DNA of 64,000 nt. Origin: Polytrichum commune. Lineage: Eukaryota; Streptophyta; Polytrichopsida; Polytrichales; Polytrichaceae. Location: NCBI GenBank assembly GCA_950295325.1, contig OX485805.1, forward strand, positions 27,761,501 through 27,825,500. The letters are read 5' to 3'. Made by a program: the position numbers and the translations under genes. The notes beneath the pieces were generated by a model that searched no databases, was not told where the DNA came from, and was given only the letters and a program-made list of their open reading frames with translations. Numbering within the stretch: the stretch's first letter is position 1; each line of letters starts with the position of its first letter. Positions 1 to 12,161 of the stretch are shown in pieces.

Positions 1-213
1 GTTTGTATAATATAAAGATTGCTGCTGGTACAGAGAAATGGTAATGAAATGCAGATCAAACCTGTTGTGTAACATTCTTGGGTGCATTCAAATTGTGATT
101 CATGGGTACTATATGCAAGCTACACATGCCTAAAAAATGGTCGAAATTTGGAACCCCCTGCTCCTACATTCTTGATATTGGGATAACTTCAATCAGCCAA
201 TGCAAGAGTGTGG

Positions 214-1698
214 TCACTCTAGCATGTAGATGCGAGAACCCACATCAGAAACTAGCCAATCAAAGCCAGCTAGGAGGCCCTCCCCAGACACTGCACTGCA
301 TCCAACAATTTTCCAGTGCCGGCTCTTGTCCATCACCTCCAGGTTCAACACCTGACCAAAGAGAAAAAGAAATTAGGCTTAGAAAACTCTTCGTTCAAAG
401 GTGGAGTTGTGATTCAATTTGCACAAAACTGACATAAGTTGCACACAGGGATATGACGAAGTGATTGCAAACTGTTAGTTATATACATAAACACTGACAG
501 GGAAGGGTCATCAAGGATTGTCTTAAGTATCCATTGCTATGTAAGTAAAATCTGGACAGAATCTAGCACTATTCATATACTTATGCTCCTTCAGAAAGAT
601 TGAGCGACATCATCCTAAATTGAAGAAAAGCTGGCATACAATGGAGGGGTCTTTGATACAATATTGTCAGTTTAGGAGTTGTAAGTAAGGATTTGGCGGA
701 TTATTTTAAAACTATTTACACTATAACATTGCTTCATGCACAGTTTCAACCCAAATTCAGCATATCACATAATGGTCCTTCCAAGGTTAAATGACACGAT
801 AAGTTCACCTTCGCAAGCTCTTCAGGTTGAAGTGCACCTTTGATATCTTGCTTATTGGCAAGGATCAACAACGACGCCCCTGTCAATTTCTAAGCATGCA
901 ACCAGGAAAATCAGTTTGGGTAAATAAAGCGCAAATATAAATCAACACATAAATATGTAGCTGCTCGATAATTCGAGTGTTGTATGCAGACACTTTCAGA
1001 ATTATAAAAGTGCGTGCGTGCGTGTATGTGTGTCTGTGTGTGCGTGCGTGTGTGTGTGTAAGTGCTTGCGTGCGTGTGTCAAATTCAGGATTCACAGGAC
1101 ACTCAAACCATGAACTCGGGGAAAACTACATGATGTTCACACTGAACGATTCAAGGTGAAACACTCGAATCCTTCAAAACGAGCTAATTGCTAAGACTAC
1201 TGCTGTCGAAAACACTTGACAGATTTGGTTTAGGTGGAGATTGACCTAATTCACCTCTTCTTTAAGAAGGCCATGAAGCTCATTTCGGCAGTCATCCAAT
1301 CGTCGGTAGTCTGAGCAATCGACTACCCACACCATGCCATCGGTCTGTTCATAATAATTTCTCCAATATGATCGCAACGTCTTTTGACCCCCGATGTCCC
1401 AAATGTTGAGGCGGAAGCTGCAATCCGCTCACATTTTGTCCTCACATCAGAGCACATTTTCCAAACCTTCGAGTCCGAGGATGCATCATTATCACATCGT
1501 CACATCGTCGCATCATCATATGAGTAACAAAAACAGGACGGAAAATGTCTGAACCGAAAGCCTCATGACCACGAAGTTCGGACAAACCTATTGTACTGCA
1601 TAGTTTTGATATTGAAACCAAGAGTGGGGCTGATTTTACTTGTGTCTTCGCCATTGATGCGCTTCACGATCGTTGTCTTACCCGCATTGTCCAATCCT
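214..1698 (-). CDS. ARL2 (TTN5): ARL2/TITAN5-like ADP-ribosylation-factor-type small GTPase (5' exon not found)
   Basis: ARL2-class GTPase, a regulator of tubulin-cofactor-dependent microtubule formation in the cytosol. Four exons can be read on the minus strand with GT-AG junctions in phase: 1588-1698, 1255-1417, 809-889 and 214-351, ending in TGA at 214-216. The first holds the P-loop GLDNAGKTT and the switch-I segment [10 protein letters not shown], the second switch II ([16 protein letters not shown]), the third the guanine-specificity motif NKQD, and the last the SAK-like loop (GCSA) and the C-terminus SRIYMLE. The order and spacing match plant TITAN5 closely. The upstream exon that should encode the N-terminal helix (MGLL-like, ending in MRILMV) was not found up to about 3 kb; in its place is a poor in-frame match (MRNFLV then an extra WWHR). 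Exon 1 may lie further out or be lost. No internal stop was seen, so the gene may be live. The family call is close to certain; completeness is not. Confidence 0.88.
1010..1080. repeat. (GT)n-rich microsatellite in an ARL2 intron
   Basis: Low-complexity GTGT/GCGT tract inside the ARL2 intron between the exons at 809-889 and 1255-1417. The small open frames on both strands here are products of the repeat. Confidence 0.8.
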
Positions 1699-1699
1699 C

Positions 1700-3660
1700 T
1701 GTGCCACCACACAAGAAAGTTACGCATTTGAATCATGCATTATCCTCGACATCCCTCTCGAAGCCCCGATCTCCACGCCGCGAAATGATCGACCCCCTAA
1801 TCTGTTTGAGTGTGATCTCCTGGTGGTCGGGTCGGCTCACCGAGAGTAAGCGCGACGGGATGAAAGTTCATCCCGGTGGATGAGCGGGCGGGCGGCCAAG
1901 GCTCGGGACGGCCAAGGTCGGGGAGCGACGGGCTGCCCCTGCCCGCGAAAGGGCTCCGTGTTACGCTCGTAGAGGAGGTTTAGACAGACCCCAATGTCTT
2001 AGTTCCTTGTGAAAAGCACAATCCTAATCAGACTCTTCAACCTTACGTCACGGTTGCACACGAACATTGGCTACCGCAGGGTTGAGAGAAGTTGTGTAGC
2101 TGAAATAGTGGTTTCTCCTTTGTTAAGATGTATATCAATACCAAAATGCCCACTGCACACTGTGTCATAAAAACGAGAGGGACACATGGCCACACCTCCT
2201 CTTAACTTGTGAAAACCCATATCTAAAAGGCCTAAGAATTGCAAGACACAATAAAGCGGTATACCTCGTCGTCCGTACACTACAAGCCAATGAAAACACT
2301 CGTTTCTTCACACTAACCAACTCTGGAAAAATTAATAATAAACCCCCCGATCAAACAATCCCATACTGGCTACTTAAATGTACATGCCCACAACCATCAT
2401 GTAGATGTCAGACGAAACTTAGACCAAACATCCTATGCATAATCGGAGCCCCAAACCACACACAAACACCCATGACACCCTCCCCCCCACACACAGTCCA
2501 ATTCATTGAATTCACATATTGCCAAGACAGGTTCCCCGACCAAGCCATCACACAAAAACACACCAAATATGACCACTAATTTACACCATACAAAGTAATG
2601 GATGGAAGATCAACCCCCTCATCACCATCACGGCTGGAGAATAAGAGGAGCCATACACGAACACTCTATAGAGAAACTGACCAAACTTAAAATCGCTAAA
2701 ACTAACATCAAAACCCTCATGAAAGACCTACATCAAAACGTCATCAAACACCTTACCTATCTAATCTTGAATAAAAGCACAAACACACAAACTAGACAAT
2801 AAACAAACACATGTCCCCCCACCATAAAGAGAAAAGATAAGTACTACACCACTAGAGCCCACCTCCCAAAGGAGGCAGAAACCTTATGCTACATCATGAT
2901 ATACCGTGATCAACACAAGGCTAATGGGCTCACATTCATGCCGGTATTTTGATACGGGCGTATTTTCTAATTTTAATATGTATATCAATTCAGGGCTTTG
3001 TGACCAAACCCCTTTGATTTGTGTTACGTCTGTTTTCTATGTGGCAGGTCGGTGTTCTTGTTTGCCCTCAATGTAGAGTATTCAAGTATCTTACATTTCC
3101 AGATGGAACAGATGGCAATATGTAGGATGGACGAGCAGGAAGTTATTGTGAATGCAATTTATTTATTTTTTAATTTTTTCTTTTCTTTTCAATTTCAACG
3201 TTCCCAAATGGATGTATGCGTTATGAGTAGTCCCTAGAAAGACGTCTGTTTGCTTCTTTTTGTGTTGTGTCCTTGTGTAACTGATGTACCATTTTTAATT
3301 TCCAATCTCGTACTCGAATGACCTTCAGAAGTATCAGTGACCTCATAGTCTTCCCTTTATGACTTTGAAAAATGAGACCCAATTTGTTGTGTGATGTCGG
3401 TCTCACTTTGACCAAATGTGCTTGAAGGAAGGAGGTGCCTCACTGCGTTACTAAAATGTCAAATGTTTTGAGATAGGTGACAAGGCTTAGATTAATCATC
3501 ACTTCTAAGTGACACCACGTTAAATTCACAACACGTTACTCAAAATCTACAAGATTTTAGGACCAGTCCATTGGAACTACAATGTTTATTTCAATTAGTG
3601 TAGATTAGCATTTGACATTACAGTGTATTGTAACTTCTTATTTAGAATGTGACTTGTAAC
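1700..3660. other. Intergenic DNA upstream of ARL2, no gene recognised
   Basis: Starts with a GC-rich patch (about 1850-1960) that includes a short palindrome at 1856-1875 (arms CGGGATGAA and TTCATCCCG), which may belong to the ARL2 promoter or a missing first exon. The rest is AT-rich with only short unrelated frames. Confidence 0.5.
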
Positions 3661-3664
3661 CTTG

Positions 3665-3672
3665 AAAGATTT
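3665..3672. repeat. 8-bp target-site duplication (left), hAT element
   Basis: AAAGATTT, identical to 4904-4911. Confidence 0.9.
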
Positions 3673-4903
3673 CAGACCTTGGACAACTAACCAACTAAAT
3701 CAACTAGTAGTTAACTAGTTGCCCTTCGTAACTACAGTTGTTCACGATTTGACCGGTCAAAAAATCCAGTTAACTATAGTTGTTTTGAATTCAAACTACC
3801 AAAAAATCTAGTTAACTATAGTTATATCTAGTTAACTAACATTAAGTGCAGCCTGAAATTATGGTAGGATGACGAGGAATGAGGGGCTTAAGGCTAATGG
3901 TTTTCAAAATAATTATTATATCTTGAAACTTCTCCTCCTCTTGGTCTGAAACTTCTCCTCCTTTTGGTCTGGAGCCTCTTGAGAGCACACTCGACAATCT
4001 GGAGCAAGCAAGGTATCTATGCTTCATTGTGTCAACTAACTCAAGTCATCGATGTGGTGGTGGATTAGGCTTCAAACTCTTGTGTTTGCATAATGTGCAT
4101 TGTTAGGATCTTTTGTTACTAGTTAAAGTGCAATAGATCTTTACTTGAATGCTCAAGCTTGAAGGAACTCAACACAATGAGATCAATATCTTGACTTGTA
4201 GAAATCACCTTAAGCTTGCGAAGGAGAGAACCCACATTCTAATTAGCCCACATAGTTTTGATTGCATTCTAATTTCAGGAGCAAATGTTGTGCAACTACT
4301 TTCACCGAAGCGGCAAAGAAGACCAGATCTTGCCTCTTCATGTACTCATCACAAAAAAGGTATCCTTGCAAATAAGACTTCAGCTGGCGGGTTGGAATGC
4401 GATCTTGGTGGTGTGAATGATGTCATTGCTCCAAAGCAATCTTCTTTGCGAGCAGGTTTAATTGAAGTCAACATGTTCCTAAAGATGAACAAGCATTTAC
4501 TTTGTTGTGACGTATCTGAGGTAGTCAAGCTTGACTCGCAATGGGAGAATTTTATTCCTAAGCGACCAATTATGTCGGAATACGACACCAACGATGAAGA
4601 TAAGGACAACATTGAGGCAGATGAAGAATATGAGGCTTGATGTTTATATTTCATAACTACAATTGACTAAAGTTTTTATTGAAGTTTTTTTTAGTTAACT
4701 ATAGTTAGATACATAGTTATAGTTGTTAAAAAAAATTCTAGTTAACTATAGTTGTTCTTGAATTTGGTCTTGATTTTTTCTAGTTAACTTTAGTTGTTTT
4801 TCAAATGGGTTTGAAATTTTTTTAGTTAACTATAGTTGTTCCCTAAAATGCCTTGAAAAAAATCTAGTTAACTTTAGTTATTTTGGCAGTTGTCCAAGGT
4901 CTG
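3673..4903. mobile_element. hAT-superfamily DNA transposon, internally shortened
   Basis: Perfect 16-bp terminal inverted repeats (CAGACCTTGGACAACT at 3673-3688 and its reverse complement at 4888-4903) are flanked by a perfect 8-bp target-site duplication AAAGATTT (3665-3672 and 4904-4911), which is diagnostic for hAT elements. Both subterminal zones carry several copies of a motif close to AGTTAACTATAGTTGTT, the kind of clustered subterminal repeat that hAT transposases bind. The 1,231-bp length is too short for a full transposase, so this is a deletion derivative that keeps only a C-terminal coding piece. The intact ends and duplication suggest a fairly recent insertion. Confidence 0.92.
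4149..4640 (+). pseudogene. hAT transposase C-terminal fragment
   Basis: A 163-codon open frame inside the hAT element. Its C-terminal half reads like the end of plant hAT transposases: a serine/arginine segment followed by a FLKMNKHLL-like motif (hAT dimerisation tail), then a linker and an acidic end (DTNDEDKDNIEADEEYEA). The N-terminal half looks like rearranged or intronic sequence, and no catalytic region is present. It could be the last exon of the parent transposase kept in a deletion derivative. It is not expected to have transposase activity. The assignment rests on the dimerisation-tail resemblance plus its position between hAT termini. Confidence 0.6.
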
Positions 4904-4911
4904 AAAGATTT
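4904..4911. repeat. 8-bp target-site duplication (right), hAT element
   Basis: AAAGATTT, identical to 3665-3672. Confidence 0.9.
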
Positions 4912-6110
4912 GTTATATTTTATAAACTGTAAACCAACTATGTTTAAGCATTTAGGGTGAAGTGGTTTTGTAAATTTTCGGTATATTTTCATTCTTATGA
5001 TTTATTCTAGCAACATTTCTAGATGGGATTTATTATGCACCTCTCCATGAGGAGTGCCTGCAACACCATGGACACAAGGGGGTCCCTGAGGTGACACCCG
5101 AGACATGTGGCGCCATAAATGAGAGGGCCCAGGTGATCTTAGTGTGGGTGAGGGCCCCGGGCGTTGAGAACGCTTCCCGCCCATGGAGAATAAGAGTCAC
5201 AAATGTAAGACCATGAGCATTGGGTAGCTTATGGCGTATGGATTCCAAAATGTTCAAGAACTTCCCAATCAGAGGTGCGAACTAGGAGATGTGACAATTT
5301 GAGTAGGGCGTTACCTAGGGACAACGTCCAACACTCAAAGGGGCATTGTGGTGAGACAACAATGACCGGGGAGTGGCACCCAAGACAACCAAGGTTAGAA
5401 CAACCATAAGGCCTGCAATATTTGTCCGAATGGGGCAAGTGAGGAGTCTATCAGTATCTATGCAAAGAGCGAATATCGATGGAATAGTTGCTCAATAGAA
5501 TAGGAGATTGGACCACGAAGTTATGGAGGTTTGAAATTGTTGGGGGGCTCTAGCCCCAACGGCTAAGGGAAAATGTCTACCTAGTCTCAACTCTTAGGAA
5601 AAAGACAAAAAAAAATACTTTATGGTGAGGTAGGGGCCATGTGCAAAGTCTTAGAGGCTTATATGAGGAGGCGACTTTGCCGACCAATCCCGCCCATTGT
5701 AGAACAACACGGCCTCCACAAGCATTGGTCCAATGTGGGGACAAAGTTGTAATGTTCCTTCGGCAACACGATAATCAACTCAAAATTGGATGGATATGAA
5801 TGGAAGTCTGCACCTAACCATTGGCTACCTACTTAGGGGAAAATCCTGAATGCATACGTAGGGGGCTTTGGTAACCAAGTTATGAGCTTGGAGGTTAGTA
5901 TGAAGAGCTAACCATGCACGTGTGTGGGATGTGTAGGGTTAGTGTTTGTAACACCTACTAGGGTTGCGAAAAGGTGAAGATAAATTAAGAGAGCTAGCAA
6001 GGGTCATGACATGGTCTGAAATCCGAGCAAGATTTGGACGTTCACTTTAAGATATTCGACAACTCGATCCTAATACATGTTTCTTTCTAAATTCTTGATC
6101 AAGTGTAGGA
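4912..6110. other. Intergenic DNA, no gene recognised
   Basis: Short frames on both strands around 5000-5440 match no family I recognise, and no repeat ends were seen. Confidence 0.4.
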
Positions 6111-6119
6111 AGAACTCCT

Positions 6120-8290
6120 ATTGATGTTGAGCGTAGTACCTCACATCAAAATTTCAATGCTCTTGAAGATTTTGACATGACCAATTCAAAAACTTTGTCT
6201 TTGAACAAAGGAGAATCTTATGTTGATATTCGTGACAATGAGGAAGAAATTAAGTTGTTGGTGAATTGTCCGAGGGTGTTCAAGAAAGTTTTTCAGCAAG
6301 ATTAAAGAATTGGTCGTGGGTGGTTGTATCATGTCAAGTTTGCAGGACAACTTGCACATAGAATTATAAAATGCGAAGCTTGTGAAGAATTCAAGCTTAG
6401 AAAATGGTGGGGTCAAGATGGATATACATTTTTATTTAAAAAATTCTATCAAAATTCACAAAAAAATGAGGACCACAAACTTGTCATAATTTGTTGGGAA
6501 GCTAGACATTTCCCTCGAGGTAATATTATCCCAATTGAACAACACTTTCAGATTATGATAGAGAGATAACTAGAAATAATTTTTTTTGTTATGAAACGTC
6601 TATAATTCATCATGTAGAATGATTGGCCTTTATTGCATTTTATAGAACAATGTAAGGTGCAGAGGTTGTTGAAAACACCAGACACGTCCATTAATTCAAA
6701 GTGCTTTGCTTATACAAATGTGACAACATACATGCAATTTTTGGATGTGATTTCTTCTCATTTGTCAAAAAAAATTTATTGATATCTAAATTAATCCTAT
6801 ATTTTCAATACTAGTGGATGAAACCACCGATTGGAGAATGAAACTTCATTTGATTATATATATTATATACTTGACCAAAGCAGAAGAAGGACATGTTTTG
6901 GTTAAATATTTTGAACACATGTTTCTTGTTGGGGGTACTAGAGAATGCATGTTTACCACCATATTTGGGCTTATGAAAAGGTGCATTTGGATCTTCAAAA
7001 ACTCATAGCTATAGTTATGGACGGAAGTGCATTAATGATTGGAGAATGACATGGATTAGTTGCGAGATTGAGAGAAAATGTACCTTAATTGATGAATATT
7101 CATTGTATTGCTCATCGAGAAGCTTTAGCAGCGCAAAATGCTAATAAGTATTTTCTTGATCAAGCAACTAATTGAGTGTATGAATGGTTGGGTCAATCAT
7201 CAATTATAAGGAAGGTAATTTAGAGATTATTGGAAGCATTTTGTGACAAGCTTGAATTATTTTATAAATATAAAACGTTCAATGGTTATCTCGAGGAAGA
7301 ATTATGGACTATTTGGTTTATTGTATGTCAACCATCCTCAAGGCATGAGAAGTTGATAAGCCTATTTGGTATCACAATGTGACATCATTTTAATTTCAAA
7401 TTTTTGTTCATTTTTTAATAGATGTTCTTGTTGAGTTGAGAAAATTCAATAATTTTTTTCAATATGATCATATGGACATCACCATAATTGCCTCCACATT
7501 GGATGAAACAATTACAATGTTGAAGCGTTAATATTTGGGATTGTATTTTGAACGGACTTCTCAACATATAGGGATGTCTTTTCGTGAGGTTGTCCCAATA
7601 GACATGATGACGTAAGCTAATTCTTTTGGTGTAGAAAAAACTCATTTACTTCATAGAGAGAACATGCCTAGATATCAACGTGCCAGTACGATTGAGGCAT
7701 GTAAAATCTTTGGTGCAGAGAATATTTAGAAAATGATTAATAGTTTGAATGTCCGTTTTCCTAATTTGCCTATTTTTAAATCCACAATATTATTTAATCC
7801 CAAATATTATCCTTTGGATGAGATTGAGAGGAGTTAAGTCATTGAGCAATGACTTAACATATTACTTGTAAGGTTTAATTGAAACAATGACATAGCATAT
7901 CGATGCATAGGAGAAATATTGGAATTTGTGGAGACTTTGATGAAGGTATGCGAATGGAAAGGAATGCACGAAGCATGGTTGTTTTGTGGCACCAATTGGG
8001 AGTTCATACAAAATTAGCCTACAATGATGAAATTGTGGCAAAATATACTCGTAATTCATGTAAGCACAACTATATGTGAACATAGATTTTTCCAAATAGA
8101 ATTGGGTGAAGAGTGATCACAAAAGTCTATTAAAATTAAAACATGGGATGCATTGATGCGACTGTCATTATGTGGTCTTCCAATGGAAAAATGAATTGGG
8201 CTAGAATTTTTGATACTTGGAAATTGACCAAAAACCGGAAGGCTTTGCCTTTGAAGTTGGATGATAATTAAGTGCATTATGTAGGGAATC
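6120..8290 (+). pseudogene. Decayed hAT-type transposase (DUF4371/ZMYM-like)
   Basis: Conceptual translation across several plus-strand frames gives successive pieces of a hAT transposase, broken by many stops and frameshifts. About 6320-6570 is an N-terminal zinc-finger-like region (HVKFAGQLAHRIIKC.ACEEFK). About 6810-6900 reads as the DUF4371-type segment VDETTDWRMKLHLIIYI. About 7010-7145 gives DGSALMIGE and NIHCIAHREALAAQ, the typical 'D-G-A-x-V-M...HCxxHRLALA' block. About 8120-8270 is the dimerisation tail (TWDALMRLSLCGLPME, then a W/R-rich end). No terminal repeats were found. The right end is overrun by the copia long terminal repeat. Non-functional. Confidence 0.75.
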
Positions 8291-8362
8291 AAAATTATTT
8301 TAATGCATCATTTTATTGCATGTACTTCTTCAATATAGTGAGACATCATATTATTTTCATAT

Positions 8363-8434
8363 TGCATTGGTTCTATACCATTTGTTATGTGCAAGAGTCT
8401 CTTTCATGTAAGAGTTTGTAGTAATGTTGCAACA
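8363..8434 (+). repeat. 5' LTR remnant of the copia element
   Basis: Only the last ~70 bp of the 5' long terminal repeat remain. From GCATTGGTTCT to the terminal AACA it aligns with the end of the 3' LTR (about 33045-33117). The rest of the LTR is missing, replaced by the older hAT sequence on its left. Confidence 0.7.
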
Positions 8435-10158
8435 CGTTATCAACACGAATCTTTGATCTCATCCCTCTTGAATTTTTTTTCTTCCATACAACATCGTCTT
8501 TGTTTTTTGCTTTCTCGCAGTAACATACAACATTATTTCTGCATTATTGTTGTTGCTGCTACTACTGCTAGAATTAATTACTGCCGTAATTGGTGCTTAA
8601 TCTCACATTCTCGTTGCTCCCCTTCTTGCTTTGCTACTCCTCATGCCAAGTTGTATCTCTGCACTAAAGAATTAGACGGCACCTTAGAGTCGCCAACGCC
8701 GGGAGACCTCCCAACACCATTGAAATGGAAGGCGCTTCTCATCCTGAAGAGGCATCTAAACGTTTCCCTCATATCCAGGTAGACGATCCTCATAGCTTGT
8801 GGGAATAACTAGAAGCGAGGTTTCACCATGAGAAGACCATCTTCCATCCCCAAACTCGCAACGATTGGATTCATCTAAGGGTTCTAGATTTTCCTAATTT
8901 CTTGGCGTTCAACGCGGAACTCCATTGGATTCCAGCCTAGCTGCAACTGTGTGGAGAGGAGATCACAGATAAGGAACTCATAGATAAAACTCCTTCTACA
9001 TTTCCTCCTGCTTCTGCCCTTCTAGCACAACAATACCGCAACATGAAGTTTACAACGCATTCATAGTTAATGTCTTATCTTTTGCTTGCGGAGAAGCAAC
9101 AACTACTCCTGTTGCAGAACGCAAAATCTAGACCCACGAAGGAAACACACACTGTGGAGATGGCGGCACAAAAACCACGAGGCATGAGGACGAGACAACA
9201 ACCAAGGCAGAACCGGCCTCGACAATCTTCGTCAAAACCAAGAGATAAGTCATCTGAAAAACCTTATTCTGGGGGTAAGTTCAAATCATCGCGTGGAACT
9301 TGTGATTGTCATAGCTACGGTAGATTCAGACACTTGGCTTGAGAGTGTAAAATTCTAGGGTATTTTGTAAAAATGTATCAAGAGATGCAATGCCTAAAGT
9401 CTAAATAGAGGTTAGATGCTATATGCTCCATCACTAGACAATGTGGATCCCGAGAACTTTATAGTGAGTATGGATAAGTCCAGGGCTGACTCTGATGTAG
9501 CCTTGTTGAACAATGCCACCATGCATACGATCTTACGAGATCTAAAGTACTGTACATTTTCCATCCACGAAGATGATGCATGGCAAGAGTGTGATGTGAC
9601 CACAATTGCTGGAAGACAAAATTTTAAATTTTGTGAGGGCTAGACAACTATAGTATTGCCTGGGGGGACCCCCCTCTGGTGTACAAATGCAATGTACTCT
9701 CCCACAGCTCCCCAGAGCTTGACCAACTTCCGGGATCTCATGGCTAATGGGATCCACGTCCTCACTGCGTTGAGGAATGGTAAAGAAACATTAGAGCTCA
9801 GGCAAAGGCCGCGTCTCCTTGCCACCGCGCATGCCGGAGCCAATGGCTTATATGAGATACACATCCACACTAAGATGAATGTGGACCAAGCATTAGAGCT
9901 CAAGCAAGGGCTGCCTCCACTTGCCACTGCACATGCGAGAACTAATGATTTGAGAATATCTAGTAGCACTATGGGCTCTTCTGATGGAGACATGATTAAA
10001 CATCCCAAGGGCTCTGTGATCTCCGTGGTTTCTCCAACCAAGGTTGGACTATGGCATGGCAGGTTGGGACATGCGGTTTGCCCCAACAATGACAACAAGG
10101 TGGGTGACTACGTTGTGTGCTCACAAAGAAAGTTGATCCAGCGACTGTCCCATAAAAA

Positions 10159-10755
10159 TTGTTGACGAAGCTCCCACCAAGACTTCAAAGACTGCAAGGT
10201 GATGTTTGTGGACCCATCAATCCTTCATCAAGACCTTTTATGTATTTTTTGGTCCTAGTTGATGCATATGGGATGCACTTTGAAGTTTTATTTTTGAGTA
10301 CCAGAAACATGGTCTTTCCAAAGGATTTTACTATGTTGCTCAAGTTCCAAACTCACTATCTGGATTGCCTTGTGAAAACTCTAAGGATGGACAATGCCAA
10401 AGAATTCATATCTCAGCAATTTGAAGACTATTGTGTAACATCAGGTATTAGCATGACCTACTCAGTACCTTATGAGCATTCTCAAAACAGTCTAGCTAAA
10501 GTTTTTATCAAAAAGATTCAGCTCATTACACGACTTCTTTTGATACAAACTAAACTCCATTTTAGTTTTTGGATTCATATTGTCCTTCATGTTGTTACTC
10601 TCCTTAGATTCCGTCCTGCTCTGCTTAATGATCATTCTCCCTTTGAGCTGACCTCATTACAAGTTCCTAACGTTGCTCATTTGAGAACTTTCGGACGTCG
10701 AGTTTGGATTCCCGTAGCAGAACCGTATAGAAAAATGATTGGTAGTCATTGTTAG
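10159..10755 (+). pseudogene. copia integrase core fragment
   Basis: Longest open piece of the copia polyprotein (198 codons). It matches the copia integrase core, with LQGDVCGPI near the start, a central RMDNAKEF motif (second catalytic Asp), and a region after it in which the expected ENGxAE glutamate is altered to NSLAK. The degenerate triad and surrounding stops make it inactive. Confidence 0.75.
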
Positions 10756-11660
10756 GAAGGTATCTATGTAGGATCTGACTCACTTATCATTATACGTTAT
10801 GTCATTCTCTTAGTCGGGACTTTCCAACGAGCTCGATTCCAAAACTGACAGTTTGAGGAAACTCAATTTCCATCGGTAAAAACTTCCAAACCCACTCCTG
10901 GTTTAGAGTTCTAGGCTCCATAGACATTCACTCTGAACCTTGACCCTCAAACTGCTCTCGATGATTCAGATTTTAGTAAATTTCTGCATCTCAAGTCTCT
11001 CGCTGAGAATTTACCTGATGGTTTTAACAACATTGCTATGATCACTCGCAACCCACTGCCGGGTGTTGGCTCATTACCCGTCATTGTTTTGCTTCAAAAA
11101 CGTAGTCTTGATTTAGTCCTACCTGCTCCTAAAATACTAAAAACTAATCTTCTTAGTCTTCACAACAATCTCTTGACTAGATTTGTTTTTTTGATCATGT
11201 GACGCTAGATGAAGCCAAATCTAGTCCCGATTGGCCTCAATGGTTAGAAGCCTTGAATGTTGAGTATTCTTCCTTGAGGAAGCATAGCCTATTTGGTTCT
11301 TTGGTCACTAACTTTACCACCAAGGCAGTAGGATTCAAACTTATTTTTTACTAAGAAACGAAATGTCCAAGGGCATGTTGTTTGGTATAAAGTCCGCCTA
11401 GTCGCCCAAGGGTTCATCCAGCAACATGGAGTTGATTATGACTTTACCAACTCTCATGTTATGGACTCGAGCACTTTTCGTTACCTACTAGGCATGGTTG
11501 TGCAATATTCCTTAGAAACTCAGCTTCTTGATGTTGTTACTACTTAGTTTTAAGGCCCCTTAGACATTGTCATACATATCAGGCCTCCACTTGACGTCCT
11601 CTCAGAAACTCCACTAGAAGACACTAAAGGATCTTATTCTGGCCTCAAAATCCAGAAAGC

Positions 11661-11664
11661 ACTC
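11661..11664. repeat. 4-bp target-site duplication (left) of the giant transposon
   Basis: ACTC, repeated at 31612-31615. Removing the insert and one ACTC restores the copia RT reading K-A-L-Y-G-M-K-Q-A across the junction. Confidence 0.8.
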
Positions 11665-11698
11665 ATAGGGATATTAACTAAAATGAGACAAATGGTCC
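11665..11698 (+). repeat. Left terminal inverted repeat of the giant transposon
   Basis: 34 bp pairing with 31578-31611 with about 4 mismatches. It overlaps a small internal inverted repeat (TAAAATGAG at 11679-11687, CTCATTTTA at 11700-11708). Confidence 0.82.
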
Positions 11699-11755
11699 GC
11701 TCATTTTAATGTGGGGAACGTGATGGGAACGTCATGATTGCTTCTTTGTACGATA

Positions 11756-11767
11756 GAACACCCGTGG
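11756..11767. repeat. Half copy of the palindrome near the left end
   Basis: GAACACCCGTGG: one arm plus centre of the element-wide palindrome, about 90 bp inside the left end. Confidence 0.6.
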
Positions 11768-11871
11768 AGGATTTAGGGACCACAAACAATGTGTTCCAAT
11801 GACACCGGACAAACAATCAATTGTAATATGGAGGATCCCATCAAAGAAGACAAAAGGATTGTGCCTACACT

Positions 11872-11891
11872 CCATGGGTGAACACCCGTGG
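11872..11891. repeat. Palindrome copy (one mismatch)
   Basis: CCATGGGTG-AA-CACCCGTGG. The left arm has T for C. Confidence 0.8.
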
Positions 11892-11998
11892 ATAATTTGT
11901 TCCCACCATACACATTGGAGGACTCCCACATATTAAACATATTGGCAATTATGACAATGCACGTGAAAATTCACAAAAAAATGACTTTAAAATTGGTG

Positions 11999-12016
11999 TC
12001 ACGAACATCCGTGGGA
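11999..12016. repeat. Degenerate palindrome copy
   Basis: TCACGAACATCCGTGGGA: both arms are worn. Confidence 0.4.
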
Positions 12017-12110
12017 CAAATGTCAATGTCTATGGCTCTCTAATTAATGCTCACAAGATTAAAATTGAGCACCAAACTAGGTAACTTGATGGTGTCATCC
12101 ATCTAGCCCA

Positions 12111-12131
12111 CCCACGAGACATCACCCGTGG
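12111..12131. repeat. Degenerate palindrome copy
   Basis: The CCCACGAG left arm is worn; the right arm CACCCGTGG is intact. It lies just beyond the stop codon of the transposase-like gene. Confidence 0.55.
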
Positions 12132-12161
12132 ATACCGAGGAATGAGCAATGCAGCTTTAAG

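Larger units (their letters stand above)
8363..11664 (+). mobile_element. Ty1/copia retrotransposon, 5' half (decayed, split by the giant transposon)
   Basis: Order is LTR remnant, gag, protease, integrase, then the start of reverse transcriptase, the copia order with integrase before RT. Gag runs about 8660-9350 and ends in a broken zinc knuckle (CDCHSYGRFRHLA-stop-EC). Protease is near 9500 (ATMHTILRD). The pre-integrase segment is near 10040-10080 (GLWHGRLGHA). Integrase runs about 10160-10790. RT starts about 11210 (DWPQWLEALNVEY). Many stops interrupt the frames. The sequence is cut exactly in the RT codons for K-A-L at 11655-11664 and resumes with L-Y-G-M-K-Q at 31612. Confidence 0.88.

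Noticed and set aside
883-1159. Small frames on both strands
   Set aside because: Products of the (GT)n microsatellite within an ARL2 intron.
11665-11665. Longer (5-bp or more) target duplication for the giant element
   Set aside because: Extending ACTC gives ACTCA against ACTCT; the restored copia frame (K-A-L-Y-G) fits only the 4-bp choice.
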